Source: Xenopus tropicalis (taxonomy: Eukaryota > Chordata > Amphibia > Anura > Pipidae). Taken from it: a stretch of 64,000 nucleotides of DNA. The position numbers and the translations under genes were made by a program. The notes beneath the pieces were generated by a model. That model was not told the origin of the DNA. It made no database searches and saw only the letters and a list, made by a program, of their open reading frames with translations. Below, one piece after another: positions 32,701 to 41,100 of the stretch (positions within the stretch are counted from its first letter, which is position 1; the number at the start of each line of letters is the position of its first letter). Where the stretch lies: assembly GCF_000004195.4 (NCBI RefSeq), contig NC_030682.2, positions 153,017,510-153,081,509 on the forward strand. The letters run 5' to 3'.

Positions 32701-34248
32701 CAAAAATGTCGCACGTCAAAAAAAAATTGTTGCCCGCGGCTAATCTTTTGTCGTACGGCTATTCTTTTGTCTAATTTTTCCGCAGCAAATTTTTTCATAC
32801 GTTTCGCGAAACAATGTGCCAATGGCGAAACGCTTAAATTCGCTGTGAATCCATGTCTGGCGAAACATTTCGCCCATCACTACTCTTTAGTTTCTTTCTG
32901 GTTCTTCTCTTGTTCCTCTCTAGTTTCTTTCTAGTTTTTCTCTTGTTCTTCTCTAATTCCTTTCTAGATGCTCACTAGTTCTTCTTTTGTTCCTCTTTAG
33001 TTTCTTTCTAGTTCTTCTCATGCTCCTCTCTAGTTTCTCCCTAGTTCTTCTCATGCTCCTCTCTAGTTTCTTTTTAGTTCTTCTTTTGTTCCTCACTAGT
33101 TTCTCTCTAGTTCTTCTCTTGTTCTTCTCTAATTCTTCTCTAGTTTCTCTCTAGTTCTTCTTTTGTTCATCTTTAGTTTCTTTCTAGTTCTTCTCTTGTT
33201 CCTCTCTAGTTTCTCTCTTGTTCCGCTCTAGTTTCTCTCTATTTCTTCTCATGTTCCTCTCTAGTTTCTCTCTAGTTCGTCTCCAGTTCCTCTCTAGTTT
33301 TTCTTTAGTTCTTCTCTTATTCCTCTTTAGTTTCTCTCTAGTTCTTCTGTTTTCTGTGCATTGGAGTGGTTCCCTGAGCATGCTGCATACCAGACACTGG
33401 ACATGTTATTGAATTTGTTACTATATTTACTATAAGTCACCCAAGACTTATCACTTTACATGTATTTGTTCCATGGAATGTATCTGCTTAGAATAGTTGA
33501 AAGGGACCCAGCTGTGTTGGTCTCTGACAGGGCACCCGGATCCTCCCGTACCTCTCCTCTGTGCTGTTCGACCCCTCCCAGTGGGAGACCCCCGATGAGT
33601 TCAACCCGGGGCATTTTCTGGATGAGAAGGGACAGTTCCGGGCAAAGCCGGCTTTCATGGTATTTTCGGCGGGTGAGTATTGGCTACAAGATGGGTCAAA
33701 ATGTGTCTGTGCAGCTCTGGGGCCACAAAGGAATTCTAGGGGTTCTCTTCCTGCCCTTCAGCACTACATTGTTAGATTGGAGCTGTACTTCCTGCAGTAC
33801 TCACTGGTATTTAGTACTCTGCACCCCAACTTCCTGTTTGTGGGCCTTGGGTTCAATCACAGCCAAACTGTGCCGGGTCCATAGAGATGGGAAGGCTGAG
33901 ACGGGAAGAACCTGACTGCACAGAACCCTCAACCCAACAGAACTACATTATTCACTATATAAATACTGTGATTCTGTCTGTTTGGCTTGAGATTTCCTTG
34001 TTTTTCTTGCCCTTTGTGCCAAATGTGCCCATATTGTGCCCCCTCTGCCCGCAGGGAAGCGCGAGTGCCTGGGGGTGAGTTTGGCCCGGATGGAGATTTT
34101 CCTCTTCTTCTCCGCTCTCCTCCAGAAATTCTCCCTCTGCCCAACGACTGGGGCCCAAATGGACATGAAATCTCTGCGCTTCAACAAGAGAACGATCATC
34201 CAGTCCTGGGAGATCTGCGCCATCCCTCGCTCCTCCCACACCGACTGA
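20562..34248 (+). CDS. Cytochrome P450, CYP2 family, complete (nine coding exons, 497 aa)
   Basis: Heme-thiolate monooxygenase predicted to sit on the ER membrane, take electrons from P450 reductase and insert one oxygen atom into a lipophilic substrate. Joined exons: 20562-20741, 21514-21676, 24589-24735, 25655-25815, 25948-26124, 28165-28306, 28810-28997, 33531-33672, 34055-34248 (1,494 bp with stop). Eight of these follow the CYP2 exon-length pattern (163, 161, 177, 142, 188, 142 exactly). Landmarks: hydrophobic anchor residues 1-24, PPGP hinge 34-37, WxxxR 123-127, I-helix AGSDST 300-305, ExxR 357-360, heme loop FSAGKRECLG 431-440 with Cys438. The ATG has a good context (A at -3, G at +4). 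No stop or frameshift, so it is probably functional. The subfamily (2K, 2W, 2Q or similar) cannot be fixed by eye. Confidence 0.95.
20769..21463. repeat. Intron 2 tandem repeat, 112-bp unit, about 6 copies
   Basis: CTTCCTATGCTGATGGTGAG recurs at 20769, 20881, 20993, 21105, 21217, 21329 and 21441, exactly 112 bp apart. Copies are nearly identical, implying recent expansion. Each unit contains CCCTTACAG (3' splice-site-like) and, about 25 bp later, GATG|GTGAGA (5' splice-site-like). The first copy begins about 27 bp after the exon donor. Confidence 0.95.
21514..21676 (+). CDS. CYP2 coding exon 2 (residues 61-115)
   Basis: Starts after TTTACGTTCCAG and encodes FHKKYGAMFTLWQMTDPVVV, then LCGYETVKDALINHTEQFSD and RPLYPALDSYTKGF. 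This is the A-helix/beta-1 region found in all CYP2 proteins (KYGxxFTLW, VVLCGYExVKDAL). Length is exactly 163 bp, ending in phase 1 at GATTCA|GTGAGT. Confidence 0.95.
21722..22284. repeat. Intron 3 minisatellite A (10-bp unit)
   Basis: About 56 copies of NNGACTCTCT with three main variants (CGGACTCTCT, CAGACTCTCT, TGGACTCTCT) and rare CAGATTCTCT. The 10-bp register is kept over the whole block, so units changed by substitution, not by indels. Confidence 0.95.
22285..22668. other. Intron 3 spacer between two minisatellites
   Basis: Unique sequence with no coding signal. It contains a CTTAAAGGGCAAG stretch near 22338 resembling a MITE terminus, but no partner end or target duplication was found. 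Confidence 0.6.
22669..24416. repeat. Intron 3 minisatellite B (18-bp unit)
   Basis: About 97 copies of an 18-bp unit CTACTGCCCCACAGTGTT, with TGT/TGC and TCC/TTC variants and, in the last third, CCCCATAAT and CCTCACAG variants. Because 18 is a multiple of three, all frames stay open on both strands (PQCSTA, SYCPTV and HSVLLP protein repeats), which are artefacts. Each unit carries CCCACAG, which resembles a 3' splice site in the gene's sense direction. Confidence 0.95.
24589..24735 (+). CDS. CYP2 coding exon 3 (residues 115-164)
   Basis: Acceptor TTGTTCCCCTGCAG. Encodes NFLSSNNHWRLFRRFILMTL, RNVGLGKRSLEEKSLKEAEL and LVEAVSEMG. HWRLFRRF supplies the C-helix WxxxR (W123, R127) that contacts a heme propionate; TLRNxGxGKRSLEE is a CYP2 hallmark. 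Length is 147 bp, one codon shorter than the usual 150, with phase 1 kept at both ends (GGGAG|GTGGGT). Confidence 0.94.
24736..25654. other. Intron 4 (no tandem array)
   Basis: 919 bp of unique AT-balanced sequence. It may hold an old transposon fragment around 24.9-25.6 kb, but no termini or target duplication could be recognised. Nothing coding is supported. It ends in TACTGTCCTCTAG before exon 4. Confidence 0.7.
25655..25815 (+). CDS. CYP2 coding exon 4 (residues 165-218)
   Basis: Encodes AKSFNPTQLLSSAVTNAIGT, ILFGQRLDYKDQKLLDLISH and IRKHSDNIFSAKQQ. The NPTxLLxxAVTNxIxxILFGxRxDYxD run is the D/E-helix region of CYP2 proteins. Length is exactly 161 bp, phase 1 to phase 0, donor CAGCAG|GTACAT. 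Confidence 0.95.
25948..26124 (+). CDS. CYP2 coding exon 5 (residues 219-276... phase 0 end)
   Basis: Encodes ICNMFPVLLKLPYLGQIIMK, NSLCLVAYVREQLDFHKETL and DLFAPPRDFIDHFLLKIKE, the F-G region that lines the substrate channel. PRDFIDHFLLKIKE is the conserved CYP2 G/H-helix signature (PxDFIDxFLxKM). Length is exactly 177 bp; acceptor GGTCTCCTCAG, donor AAGGAG|GTGAGA. Intron 5 before it is only 132 bp. Confidence 0.95.
26125..26502. other. Intron 6, left unique part
   Basis: Non-coding. TATTGTGCCCTAGGCA occurs twice (near 26221 and 26441), suggesting a degenerate transposon or local duplication of unknown family. No open frame of interest. Confidence 0.5.
26503..26868. mobile_element. Palindromic MITE, T2/Kolobok-like, TTAA target duplication
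   Basis: A 366-bp element bounded by TTAA at 26503-26506 and 26865-26868. The left end reads TTAAAGAAGAAGGAAAGGTT; the right end reverse-complements to TTAAAGAGGGAAAGGTTGAA. The arms match further in, for example AAACTGCCCC-GGCCTGGGG-TACATGTG at 26571-26600 against its complement at 26733-26763, so the whole element can fold into a hairpin. TTAAAG termini on a TTAA target are the hallmark of the Xenopus T2 family. It has no coding capacity. Confidence 0.8.
27035..28150. repeat. Intron 6 AT-rich minisatellite (26-28 bp unit)
   Basis: About 42 copies of GGTATAGGAATATAGAGAGA plus ATATAG, with GA and TA dinucleotide length variants and AATAAAGAGA or AATACAGAGA variants at the left end. The array runs to within about 15-20 bp of the exon-6 acceptor, leaving just TATTATTCTCTCTGCGCAG as 3' splice signal. 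Confidence 0.93.
28165..28306 (+). CDS. CYP2 coding exon 6 (I helix; residues 277-323)
   Basis: Encodes EKGNKDSKFCDTSLIMFISS, ILAAGSDSTTATLKYCLAII and ARFPHIQ. The I-helix oxygen-activation motif reads A300-G-S-D303-S304-T305. Most CYP2 enzymes have AGTETT or AGTDTT here, so the usual acid-threonine pair is Asp-Ser in this protein. Length is exactly 142 bp, ending in phase 1 (TTCAGG|GTAAGG). Confidence 0.95.
28307..28809. other. Intron 7 (short, no array)
   Basis: 503 bp without coding signal. Contains a run of about 18 C at 28604-28621 and an ATTAAAGGGGAAGTAAAG stretch near 28705 resembling one MITE end, without a detectable second end. Acceptor TCTGTCTCCCCTCCAG. Confidence 0.7.
28810..28997 (+). 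CDS. CYP2 coding exon 7 (J-K helices; residues 324-386)
   Basis: Encodes AKVQREIDDVTGSQRPPGMS, DRARMPYTNAVIHELQRHLD, LAPAGFYRSLTQDIAFRGYT and LPK. It contains the invariant K-helix ExxR (E357-L-Q-R360), needed for the core fold, and the CYP2 strings AKVQxEID and MPYTxAVIHExQR. Length is exactly 188 bp, phase 1 to 0, donor CCCAAG|GTACGG. Confidence 0.96.
28998..29454. other. Intron 8, left unique part
   Basis: Unique non-coding sequence between the exon-7 donor and the hexamer array. No gene, RNA or mobile-element end recognised. Confidence 0.6.
29455..31600. repeat. Intron 8 minisatellite A, telomere-like hexamers
   Basis: Built from 6-bp blocks (TTATGG, TTAGTG, TTCTGG, CTATAG, TGATGG) arranged in 30-36 bp higher-order units such as TTATGGTTAGTGTTATGC followed by TTCTGGCTATAGTGATGG. 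All block lengths are multiples of six, so one frame stays open for about 725 codons (VMVSVMLLAI repeats). That is a composition artefact, not a membrane protein. Confidence 0.93.
31650..32644. repeat. Intron 8 minisatellite B, pyrimidine-rich, left part
   Basis: Degenerate repeats of about 10-11 bp around TCTAGTTCTTCTCTTGTTCC and TCTAGTTTCTTTCTAGTTCT. C+T dominate the sense strand. Divergence is high, so this is the oldest-looking array in the gene. It is interrupted by a MITE fragment at 32645. Confidence 0.9.
32645..32881. mobile_element. MITE copy (GCGAA-rich, CATCACTA end) within intron 8
   Basis: About 237 bp rich in GTTTCGTGAAACGG, TTTCGCGAAACAATG and GGCGAAACGC, ending CCCATCACTA. 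Pyrimidine array flanks it on both sides. It shares its right end with the fragment at 18658-18739. The left end shows no matching inverted terminus, so it is probably truncated. Confidence 0.65.
32882..33345. repeat. Intron 8 minisatellite B, right part
   Basis: Continuation of the TCTAGTTCTTCT-type pyrimidine-rich repeat after the MITE, fading out near 33345. About 185 bp of unique sequence then leads to the exon-8 acceptor (GTTGGTCTCTGACAG). Confidence 0.88.
33531..33672 (+). CDS. CYP2 coding exon 8 (residues 387-433)
   Basis: Encodes GTRILPYLSSVLFDPSQWET, PDEFNPGHFLDEKGQFRAKP and AFMVFSA. The PDEFNPGHFLD block is the meander/PERF-region signature of CYP2. The exon ends one base into the heme-loop glycine, as in other CYP2 genes. 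Length is exactly 142 bp, donor GGCGG|GTGAGT. Confidence 0.96.
33673..34054. other. Intron 9 (short, no array)
   Basis: 382 bp of unique sequence, no coding signal. Ends in a good polypyrimidine tract (GTGCCCCCTCTGCCCGCAG). Confidence 0.8.
34055..34248 (+). CDS. CYP2 coding exon 9 (heme-Cys and C-terminus; residues 434-497)
   Basis: Encodes GKRECLGVSLARMEIFLFFS, ALLQKFSLCPTTGAQMDMKS, LRFNKRTIIQSWEICAIPRS and SHTD, then TGA. With the end of exon 8 it completes FxxGxRxCxG; Cys438 is the axial heme ligand. The L-helix (SLARMEIFLFFSALLQKF) follows at once, as expected. Confidence 0.96.
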
Positions 34249-34870
34249 TTGGCTGATAATTTAATGGTCATGTTACCCTTTAATTCGATCAATAGGAAAA
34301 TCAATGTACCACCTATTATGTGCTGTACGTATAATTATATGTATCGTGGGTAACAGGGGTGCCATTGGGTGGGAGTCAGGTCTCCTCCGGGTCTGTTATG
34401 GGCTGGCTCCTGCTACATTGTGTCTGAGTCAGAACCAACAGTGCACTCTATAGCCAAGTGCCAACTTTATTGGTATGACCCATGTGAGGGCCACACGTGA
34501 TCTGTTTCTAAGGCCAGAGATCTGTGGGTGAAGCAGCAGGAATCCTGGGAAGGGAAGTTTCACTGCTACTTTAATTATTTGTGCCAATTTGGGTCCCTAA
34601 GTCACTGACCCCCTGTATTAATGGCTAATCAGTCTCACATCAACAAAACCTTATTGTACAAAATGTTCTGATCAAAGGGTCACAGAATGACCTGAGAAAG
34701 GAATGCTGGGTAATGTATAACAAATATTGTGCCCTGCGTGTCCCTTCTTAATGGCACTTTGTCTAATTAAAATGTTCTGAACGATCGGAAACATCTGAAA
34801 ATGCATTTAACAGTCTTAACAAACAGTGAGTGTAGGAGGCCACTCATTTCAATGATAAAGATCCGAGACA
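34249..34870 (+). other. 3' UTR / 3' flank of the CYP2 gene
   Basis: Unique sequence after the stop codon. There is no AATAAA in the first 600 bp; ATTAAA at 34766-34771 is the best polyadenylation-signal candidate, which would give a 3' UTR of about 540 nt. No other gene is seen before the 33-bp array. Confidence 0.5.
34766..34771 (+). terminator. Candidate polyadenylation signal (ATTAAA)
   Basis: ATTAAA is the commonest natural variant of AATAAA and lies about 520 bp past the stop codon, followed by TG-containing sequence (ATGTTCTG). No transcript evidence; other sites are possible. Confidence 0.3.
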
Positions 34871-37800
34871 GGTGGGGGCGGGACAAACTCCTATACAGGT
34901 GGGGGCGGGGCAGACTCCTATACAGGCACAGGTGGGGGTGGGACAGACTCCTATACAGGCACAGGTGGGGGTGGGAGAGACACCTATACAGGCACAGGTG
35001 GGGGCGGGACAAACTCCTATACAGGTGGGGGTGGGACAGACTCCTATACAGGCACAGGTGGGGGTGGGAGAGACACCTATACAGGCACAGGTGGGGGTGG
35101 GACAAACTCCTATACAGGTGGGGGCGGGGCAGACTCCTATACAGGCACAGGTGGGGGTGGGAGAGACACCTATACAGGCACAGGTGGGGGGGGGACAGAC
35201 ACCTATACAGGCACAGGTGGGGGTGGGACAAACTCCTATACAGGTGGGGGCGGGGCAGACTCTTATACAGGCACAGGTGGGGGTGGGAGAGACACCTATA
35301 CAGGCACAGGTGGGGGTGGGACAGACACCTATACAGGCACAGGTGGGGGCGGGACAAACTCCTATACAGGTGGGGGCGGGGCAGACTCTTATACAGGCAC
35401 AGGTGGGGGTGGGAGAGACACCTATACAGGCACAGGTGGGGGTGGGACAGACACCTATACAGGCACAGGTGGGGGTGGGACAGACACCTATACAGGCACA
35501 GGTGGGGGCTGGGACAGACACCTATACAGGCACAGGTGGGGTGGGACAGACACCTATACAGGCACAGGTGGGGGTGGGAGAGACACCTATACAGGCACAG
35601 GTGGGGGTGGGACAGACACCTATACAGGCACAGGTGGGGGTGGGACAGACACCTATACAGGCACAGGTGGGGGGGGGAGACACCTATACAGGCACAGGTG
35701 GGGGGGGACAGACACCTATACAGGCACAGGTGGGGGGGGGACAGACACCTATACAGGCACAGGTGGGGGGGGACAGACACCTATACAGGCACAGGTGGGG
35801 GGGGACAGACACCTATACAGGCACAGGTGGGGGGACGACAGACACCTATACAGGCACAGGTGGGGGTGGGACAGACTCCTATACAGGCACCGGCAGGGGC
35901 GGGACAAACTCCTATACAGGTGGGGGCTGGGACAGACACCTATACAGGCACAGGTGGAGGTGGGAGAGACACCTATACAGGCACAGGTGGGGGCGGGACA
36001 GACACCTATACAGGCACAGGTGGGGGTGGGACAGACACCTATACAGGCACAGGTGGGGGTGGGACAGACACCTATACAGGCACAGGTGGGGGTGGGACAG
36101 ACACCTATACAGGCACAGGTGGGGGTGGGAGAGACACCTATACAGGCACAGGTGGGGGTGGGACAGACACCTATACAGGCACAGGTGGGGGGGGGCAGAC
36201 TCCTATACAGGCACAGGCGGGGGCGGGACAAACTCCTATACAGGTGGGGGCTGGGACAGACACCTATACAGGCACAGGTGGGGGCGGGACAGACACCTAT
36301 ACAGGCACAGGTGGGGGTGGGGCAGACACCTATACAGGCACAGGTGGGGGTGGGGCAGACACCTATACAGGCACAGGTGGGGGTGGGACAGACACCTATA
36401 CAGGCACAGGTGGGGGTGGGGCAGACACCTATACAGGCACAGGTGGGGGTGGGACAGACACCTATACAGGCACAGGTGGGGGTGGGACAGACACCTATAC
36501 AGGCACAGGTGGGGGTGGGACAGACTCCTATACAGGCACAGGTGGGGGTGGGACAGACACCTATACAGGCACAGGTGGGGGTGGGGCAGACACCTATACA
36601 GGCACAGGTGGGGGGGGGGGGGACAGACACCTATACAGGCACAGGTGGGGGTGGGACAGACTCCTATACAGGCACAGGTGGGGGTGGGACAGACACCTAT
36701 ACAGGCACAGGTGGGGGTGGGACAGAAACCTATAAAGGCACAGGTGGGGGTGGGACAGACTCCTATACAGGCACAGGTGGGACAGACACCTATACAGGCA
36801 CAGGTGGGGGTGGGGCAGACTCCTAAACAGGCACAGGCGGGGGCGGGACAAACTCCTATACAGGTGGGGGGCTGGGACAGACACCTATACAGGCACAGGT
36901 GGGGGCAGGACAGACACCTATACAGGCACAGGTGGGGGTGGGGCAGACACCTATACAGGCACAGGTGGGGGTGGGGCATACACCTATACAGGCACAGGTG
37001 GGGGTGGGACAGACTCCTATACAGGCACAGGTGGGACAGACACCTATACAGGCACAGGTGGGGGTGGGACAGACTCCTATACAGGCACAGGTGGGGGCGG
37101 GACAGACTCCTATACAGGCACAGATGGGGGTGGGACAGACTCCTATACAGGCACAGGTGGGGGTGGGACAGACTCCTATACAGGCACAGGTGGGGGTGGG
37201 ACAGACTCCTATACAGGCACAGGTGGGGGTGGGACAGACTCCTATACAGGCACAGGTGGGGGCATGACAGACTCCTATACAGGCAAAGGTGGGGGCGGGA
37301 CAGACTCCTATACAGGCACAGGTGGGGGCGGGACAGACTCCTATACAGGCACAGGTGGGGGCGGGACAGACTCCTATACAGGCACAGATGGGGGCGGGAC
37401 AGACTCCTATACAGGCACAGGTGGGGGGGACAGACTCCTATACAGGCCACAGGTGGGGGTGGGAGAGACACCTATACAGGCACAGGTGGGGGTGGGAGAG
37501 ACACCTATACAGGCACAGGTGGGGGTGGGACAGACACCTATACAGGCACAGGTGGGGGGGACAGACTCCTATACAGGCACAGGTGGGGGTGGGAGAGACA
37601 CCTATACAGGCACAGGTGGGGGTGGGACAGACACCTATACAGGCACAGGTGGGGGTGGGACAGACACCTATACAGGCACAGGTGGGGGCGGGACAGACAC
37701 CTATACAGGCACAGGTGGGGGCGGGACAGACTCCTATACAGGCACAGGTGGGGGCGGGACAGACACCTATACAGGCACAGGTGGGGGTGGGACAGACTCC

Positions 37801-37930
37801 TATACAGGCACAGGTGGGGGCGGGACAGACACCTATACAGGCACAGGTGGGGGCGGGACAGACTCCTATACAGGCACAGGTGGGGGCGGGACAGACACCT
37901 ATACAGGCACAGGTGGGGGTTGGGCAGGGG
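34871..37930. repeat. 33-bp G-rich minisatellite
   Basis: About 93 copies of a 33-bp unit comprising CACCTATACAGGCACAGGTG plus GGGGTGGGACAGA. Variants include a deleted form lacking CACA, ACTCCTATACAGG, GAGAGACACC, and G-run length changes. Because 33 is a multiple of three there are open frames up to about 1,050 codons (TYTGTGGGG, QTPIQAQVG, RHLYRHRWG); these are artefacts. G runs of 3-9 make quadruplex formation likely on the plus strand. Confidence 0.95.
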
Positions 37931-37953
37931 CAGATTTTGGATACTGAGCTCCT

Positions 37954-38136
37954 TTAAAGGGCAAGTCAACCCCAAAAATAATGTTTTCCATAATGAAAGA
38001 AAACATAATTCTCAGCAACTTTCCAATATGAAATAATTACAAATTTGTAGCACTTTCAATGTTATTTGTAAATGTAATTGTTATTGAAAGCTGCATTTGC
38101 TGAACTCCTGGTTGTTACATTTTAAACAATGTTGCA
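37954..38136. mobile_element. Left arm of a TTAA-flanked MITE
   Basis: Begins TTAAAGGGCAAGTCAACCCC at a TTAA target site (37954-37957). The body AATTCTCAGCAACTTTCCAA, ATTACAAATTTGTAGC and GTTATTTGTAAATGTAATTG matches the reverse complement of 55709-55878 (AAGCAGCTTTGCAACATACA, ATTACAAGTTTGTAAT, GTTATTTGTATATATAATTG). The two arms are therefore the inverted repeats of one element that now encloses the 62-bp array. Confidence 0.85.
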
Positions 38137-41100
38137 AAGGTCGGTCTCCCCCAGCGAGTCAGGTCTGTCAGGCTGCTGCCTTGTGTTACACTGTTTCAGG
38201 GGTCAGTCTCCCCCAGCGAGTCAGGTCTGTCAGGCTGCTGCCCTGTGTTACACTGTTTCAGGGGTCAGTCTCCCCCAGCGAGTCAGGTCTGTCAGGCTGC
38301 TGCCCTGTGTTACACTGTTTCAGGGGTCAGTCTCCCCCAGCGAGTCAGGTCTGTCAGGCTGCTGCCTTGTGTTACACTGTTTCAGGGGTCAGTCTCCCCC
38401 AGCGAGTCAGGTCTGTCAGGCTGCTGCCTTGTGTTACACTGTTTCAGGGGTCGGTCTCCCCAGCGAGTCAGGTCTGTCAGGCTGCTGCCTTGTGTTACAC
38501 TGTTTCAGGGGTCGGTCTCCCCCAGCGAGTCAGGTCTGTCAGGCTGCTGCCCTGTGTTACAGTGTTTCAGGGGTCGGTCTCCCCCAGTGAGTCAGGTCTG
38601 TCAGGCTGCTGCCTTGTGTTACACTGTTTCAGGGGTCGGTCTCCCCCAGCGAGTCAGGTCTGTCAGGCTGCTGCCTTGTGTTACACTGTTTCAGGGGTCG
38701 GTCTCCCCCAGCGAGTCAGGTCTGTCAGGCTGCTGCCTCGTGTTACAGTGTTTCAGGGGTCGGTCTCCCCCAGCGAGTCAGGTCTGTCAGGCTGCTGCCT
38801 TGTGTTACACTGTTTCAGGGGTCGGTCTCCCCCAGCGAGTCAGGTCTGTCAGGCTGCTGCCTTGTGTTACACTGTTTCAGGGGTCGGTCTCCCCCAGCGA
38901 GTCAGGTCTGTCAGGCTGCTGCCTCGTGTTACACTGTTTCAGGGGTCGGTCTCCCCAGCGAGTCAGGTCTGTCAGGCTGCTGCCTTGTGTTACAGTGTTT
39001 CAGGGGTCGGTCTCCCCCAGCGAGTAAGGTCTGTCAGGCTGCTGCCTCGTGTTACAGTGTTTCAGGGGTCGGTCTCCCCCAGCGAGTCAGGTCTGTCAGG
39101 CTGCTGCCTCGTGTTACACTGTTTCAGGGGTCGGTCTCCCCCAGCGAGTCAGGTCTGTCAGGCTGCTGCCTCGTGTTACACTGTTTCAGGGGTCGGTCTC
39201 CCCCAGCGAGTCAGGTCTGTCAGGCTGCTGCCTTGTGTTACACTGTTTCAGGGGTCGGTCTCCCCCAGCGAGTCAGGTCTGTCAGGCTGCTGCCTTGTGT
39301 TACAGTGTTTCAGGGGTCGGTCTCCCCCAGCGAGTCAGGTCTGTCAGGCTGCTGCCCTGTGTTACAGTGTTTCAGGGGTCAGTCTCCCCCAGCGAGTTCA
39401 GGTCTGTCAGGCTGCTCCTTGTGTTACACTGTTTCAGGGGTCAGTCTCCCCCAGCGAGTCAGGTCTGTCAGGCTGCTGCCTTGTGTTACACTGTTTCAGG
39501 GGTCGGTCTCCCCCAGCGAGTCAGGTCTGTCAGGCTGCTGCCCTGTGTTACAGTGTTTCAGGGGTCGGTCTCCCCCAGCGAGTCAGGTCTGTCAGGCTGC
39601 TGCCTTGTGTTACAGTGTTTTCAGGGGTCAGTCTCCCCAGTGAGTCAGGTCTGTCAGGCTGCTGCCTTGTGTTACAGTGTTTCAGGGGTCGGTCTCCCCC
39701 AGCGAGTCAGGTCTGTCAGGCTGCTGCCTTGTGTTACACTGTTTCAGGGGTCAGTCTCCCCCAGCGAGTCAGGTCTGTCAGGCTGTTGCCTTGTGTTACA
39801 CTGTTTCAGGGGTCGGTCTCCCCCAGCGAGTCAGGTCTGTCAGGCTGCTGCCTTGTGTTACAGTGTTTCAGGGGTCGGTCTCCCCCAGCGAGTCAGGTCT
39901 GTCAGGCTGCTGCCTTGTGTTACAGTGTTTCAGGGGTCAGTCTCCCCAGCGAGTCAGGTCTGTCAGGCTGCTGCCTTGTGTTACAGTGTTTCAGGGGTCG
40001 GTCTCCCCCAGCGAGTCAGGTCTGTCAGGCTGCTGCCTTGTGTTACACTGTTTCAGGGGACGGTCTCCCCCAGCGAGTCAGGTCTGTAAGGCTGCTGCCT
40101 TGTGTTACACTGTTTCAGGGGTCGGTCTCCCCCAGCGAGTCAGGTCTGTCAGGCTGCTGCCTTGTGTTACACTGTTTCAGAGTTTCAGTCTCCCCCAGTG
40201 AGTCAGGTCTGTCAGGCTGCTGCCTTGTGTTACAGTGTTTCAGGGGTCAGTCTCCCCCAGTGAGTCAGGTCTGTCAGGCTGCTCCTTGTGTTACACTGTT
40301 TCAGGGGTCAGTCTCCCCCAGCGAGTCAGGTCTGTCAGGCTGCTGCCTTGTGTTACACTGTTTCAGAGTTCAGTCTCCCCCAGCGAGTCAGGTCTGTCAG
40401 GCTGCTGCCTTGTGTTACACTGTTTCAGGGGTCAGTCTCCCCCAGCGAGTCAGGTCTGTCAGGCTGCTGCCTTGTGTTACACTGTTTCAGGGGTCAGTCT
40501 CCCCCAGCGAGTCAGGTCTGTCAGGCTGCTGCCTTGTGTTACACTGTTTCAGGGGTCAGTCTCCCCCAGCGAGTCAGGTCTGTCAGGCTGCTGCCTTGTG
40601 TTACACTGTTTCAGGGGTCAGTCTCCCCCAGCGAGTCAGGTCTGTCAGGCTGCTGCCTTGTGTTACACTGTTTCAGAGTTCAGTCTCCCCCAGTGAGTCA
40701 GGTCTGTCAGGCTGCTGCCTTGTGTTACAGTGTTTCAGGGGTCAGTCTCCCCCAGTGAGTCAGGTCTGTCAGGCTGCTGCCTTGTGTTACACTGTTTCAG
40801 GGGTCAGTCTCCCCCAGTGAGTCAGGTCTGTCAGGCTGCTCCTTGTGTTACACTGTTTCAGGGGTCAGTCTCCCCCAGCGAGTCAGGTCTGTCAGGCTGC
40901 TGCCTTGTGTTACACTGTTTCAGAGTTCAGTCTCCCCCAGCGAGTCAGGTCTGTCAGGCTGCTGCCTTGTGTTACACTGTTTCAGGGGTCAGTCTCCCCC
41001 AGCGAGTCAGGTCTGTCAGGCTGCTGCCTTGTGTTACACTGTTTCAGGGGTCAGTCTCCCCCAGCGAGTCAGGTCTGTCAGGCTGCTGCCTTGTGTTACA

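Noticed and set aside
34801..38036. Glycine/threonine- and arginine/tryptophan-rich frames up to 1,054 codons on both strands
   Set aside because: The 33-bp unit is a multiple of three without stops, so open frames on both strands are expected.
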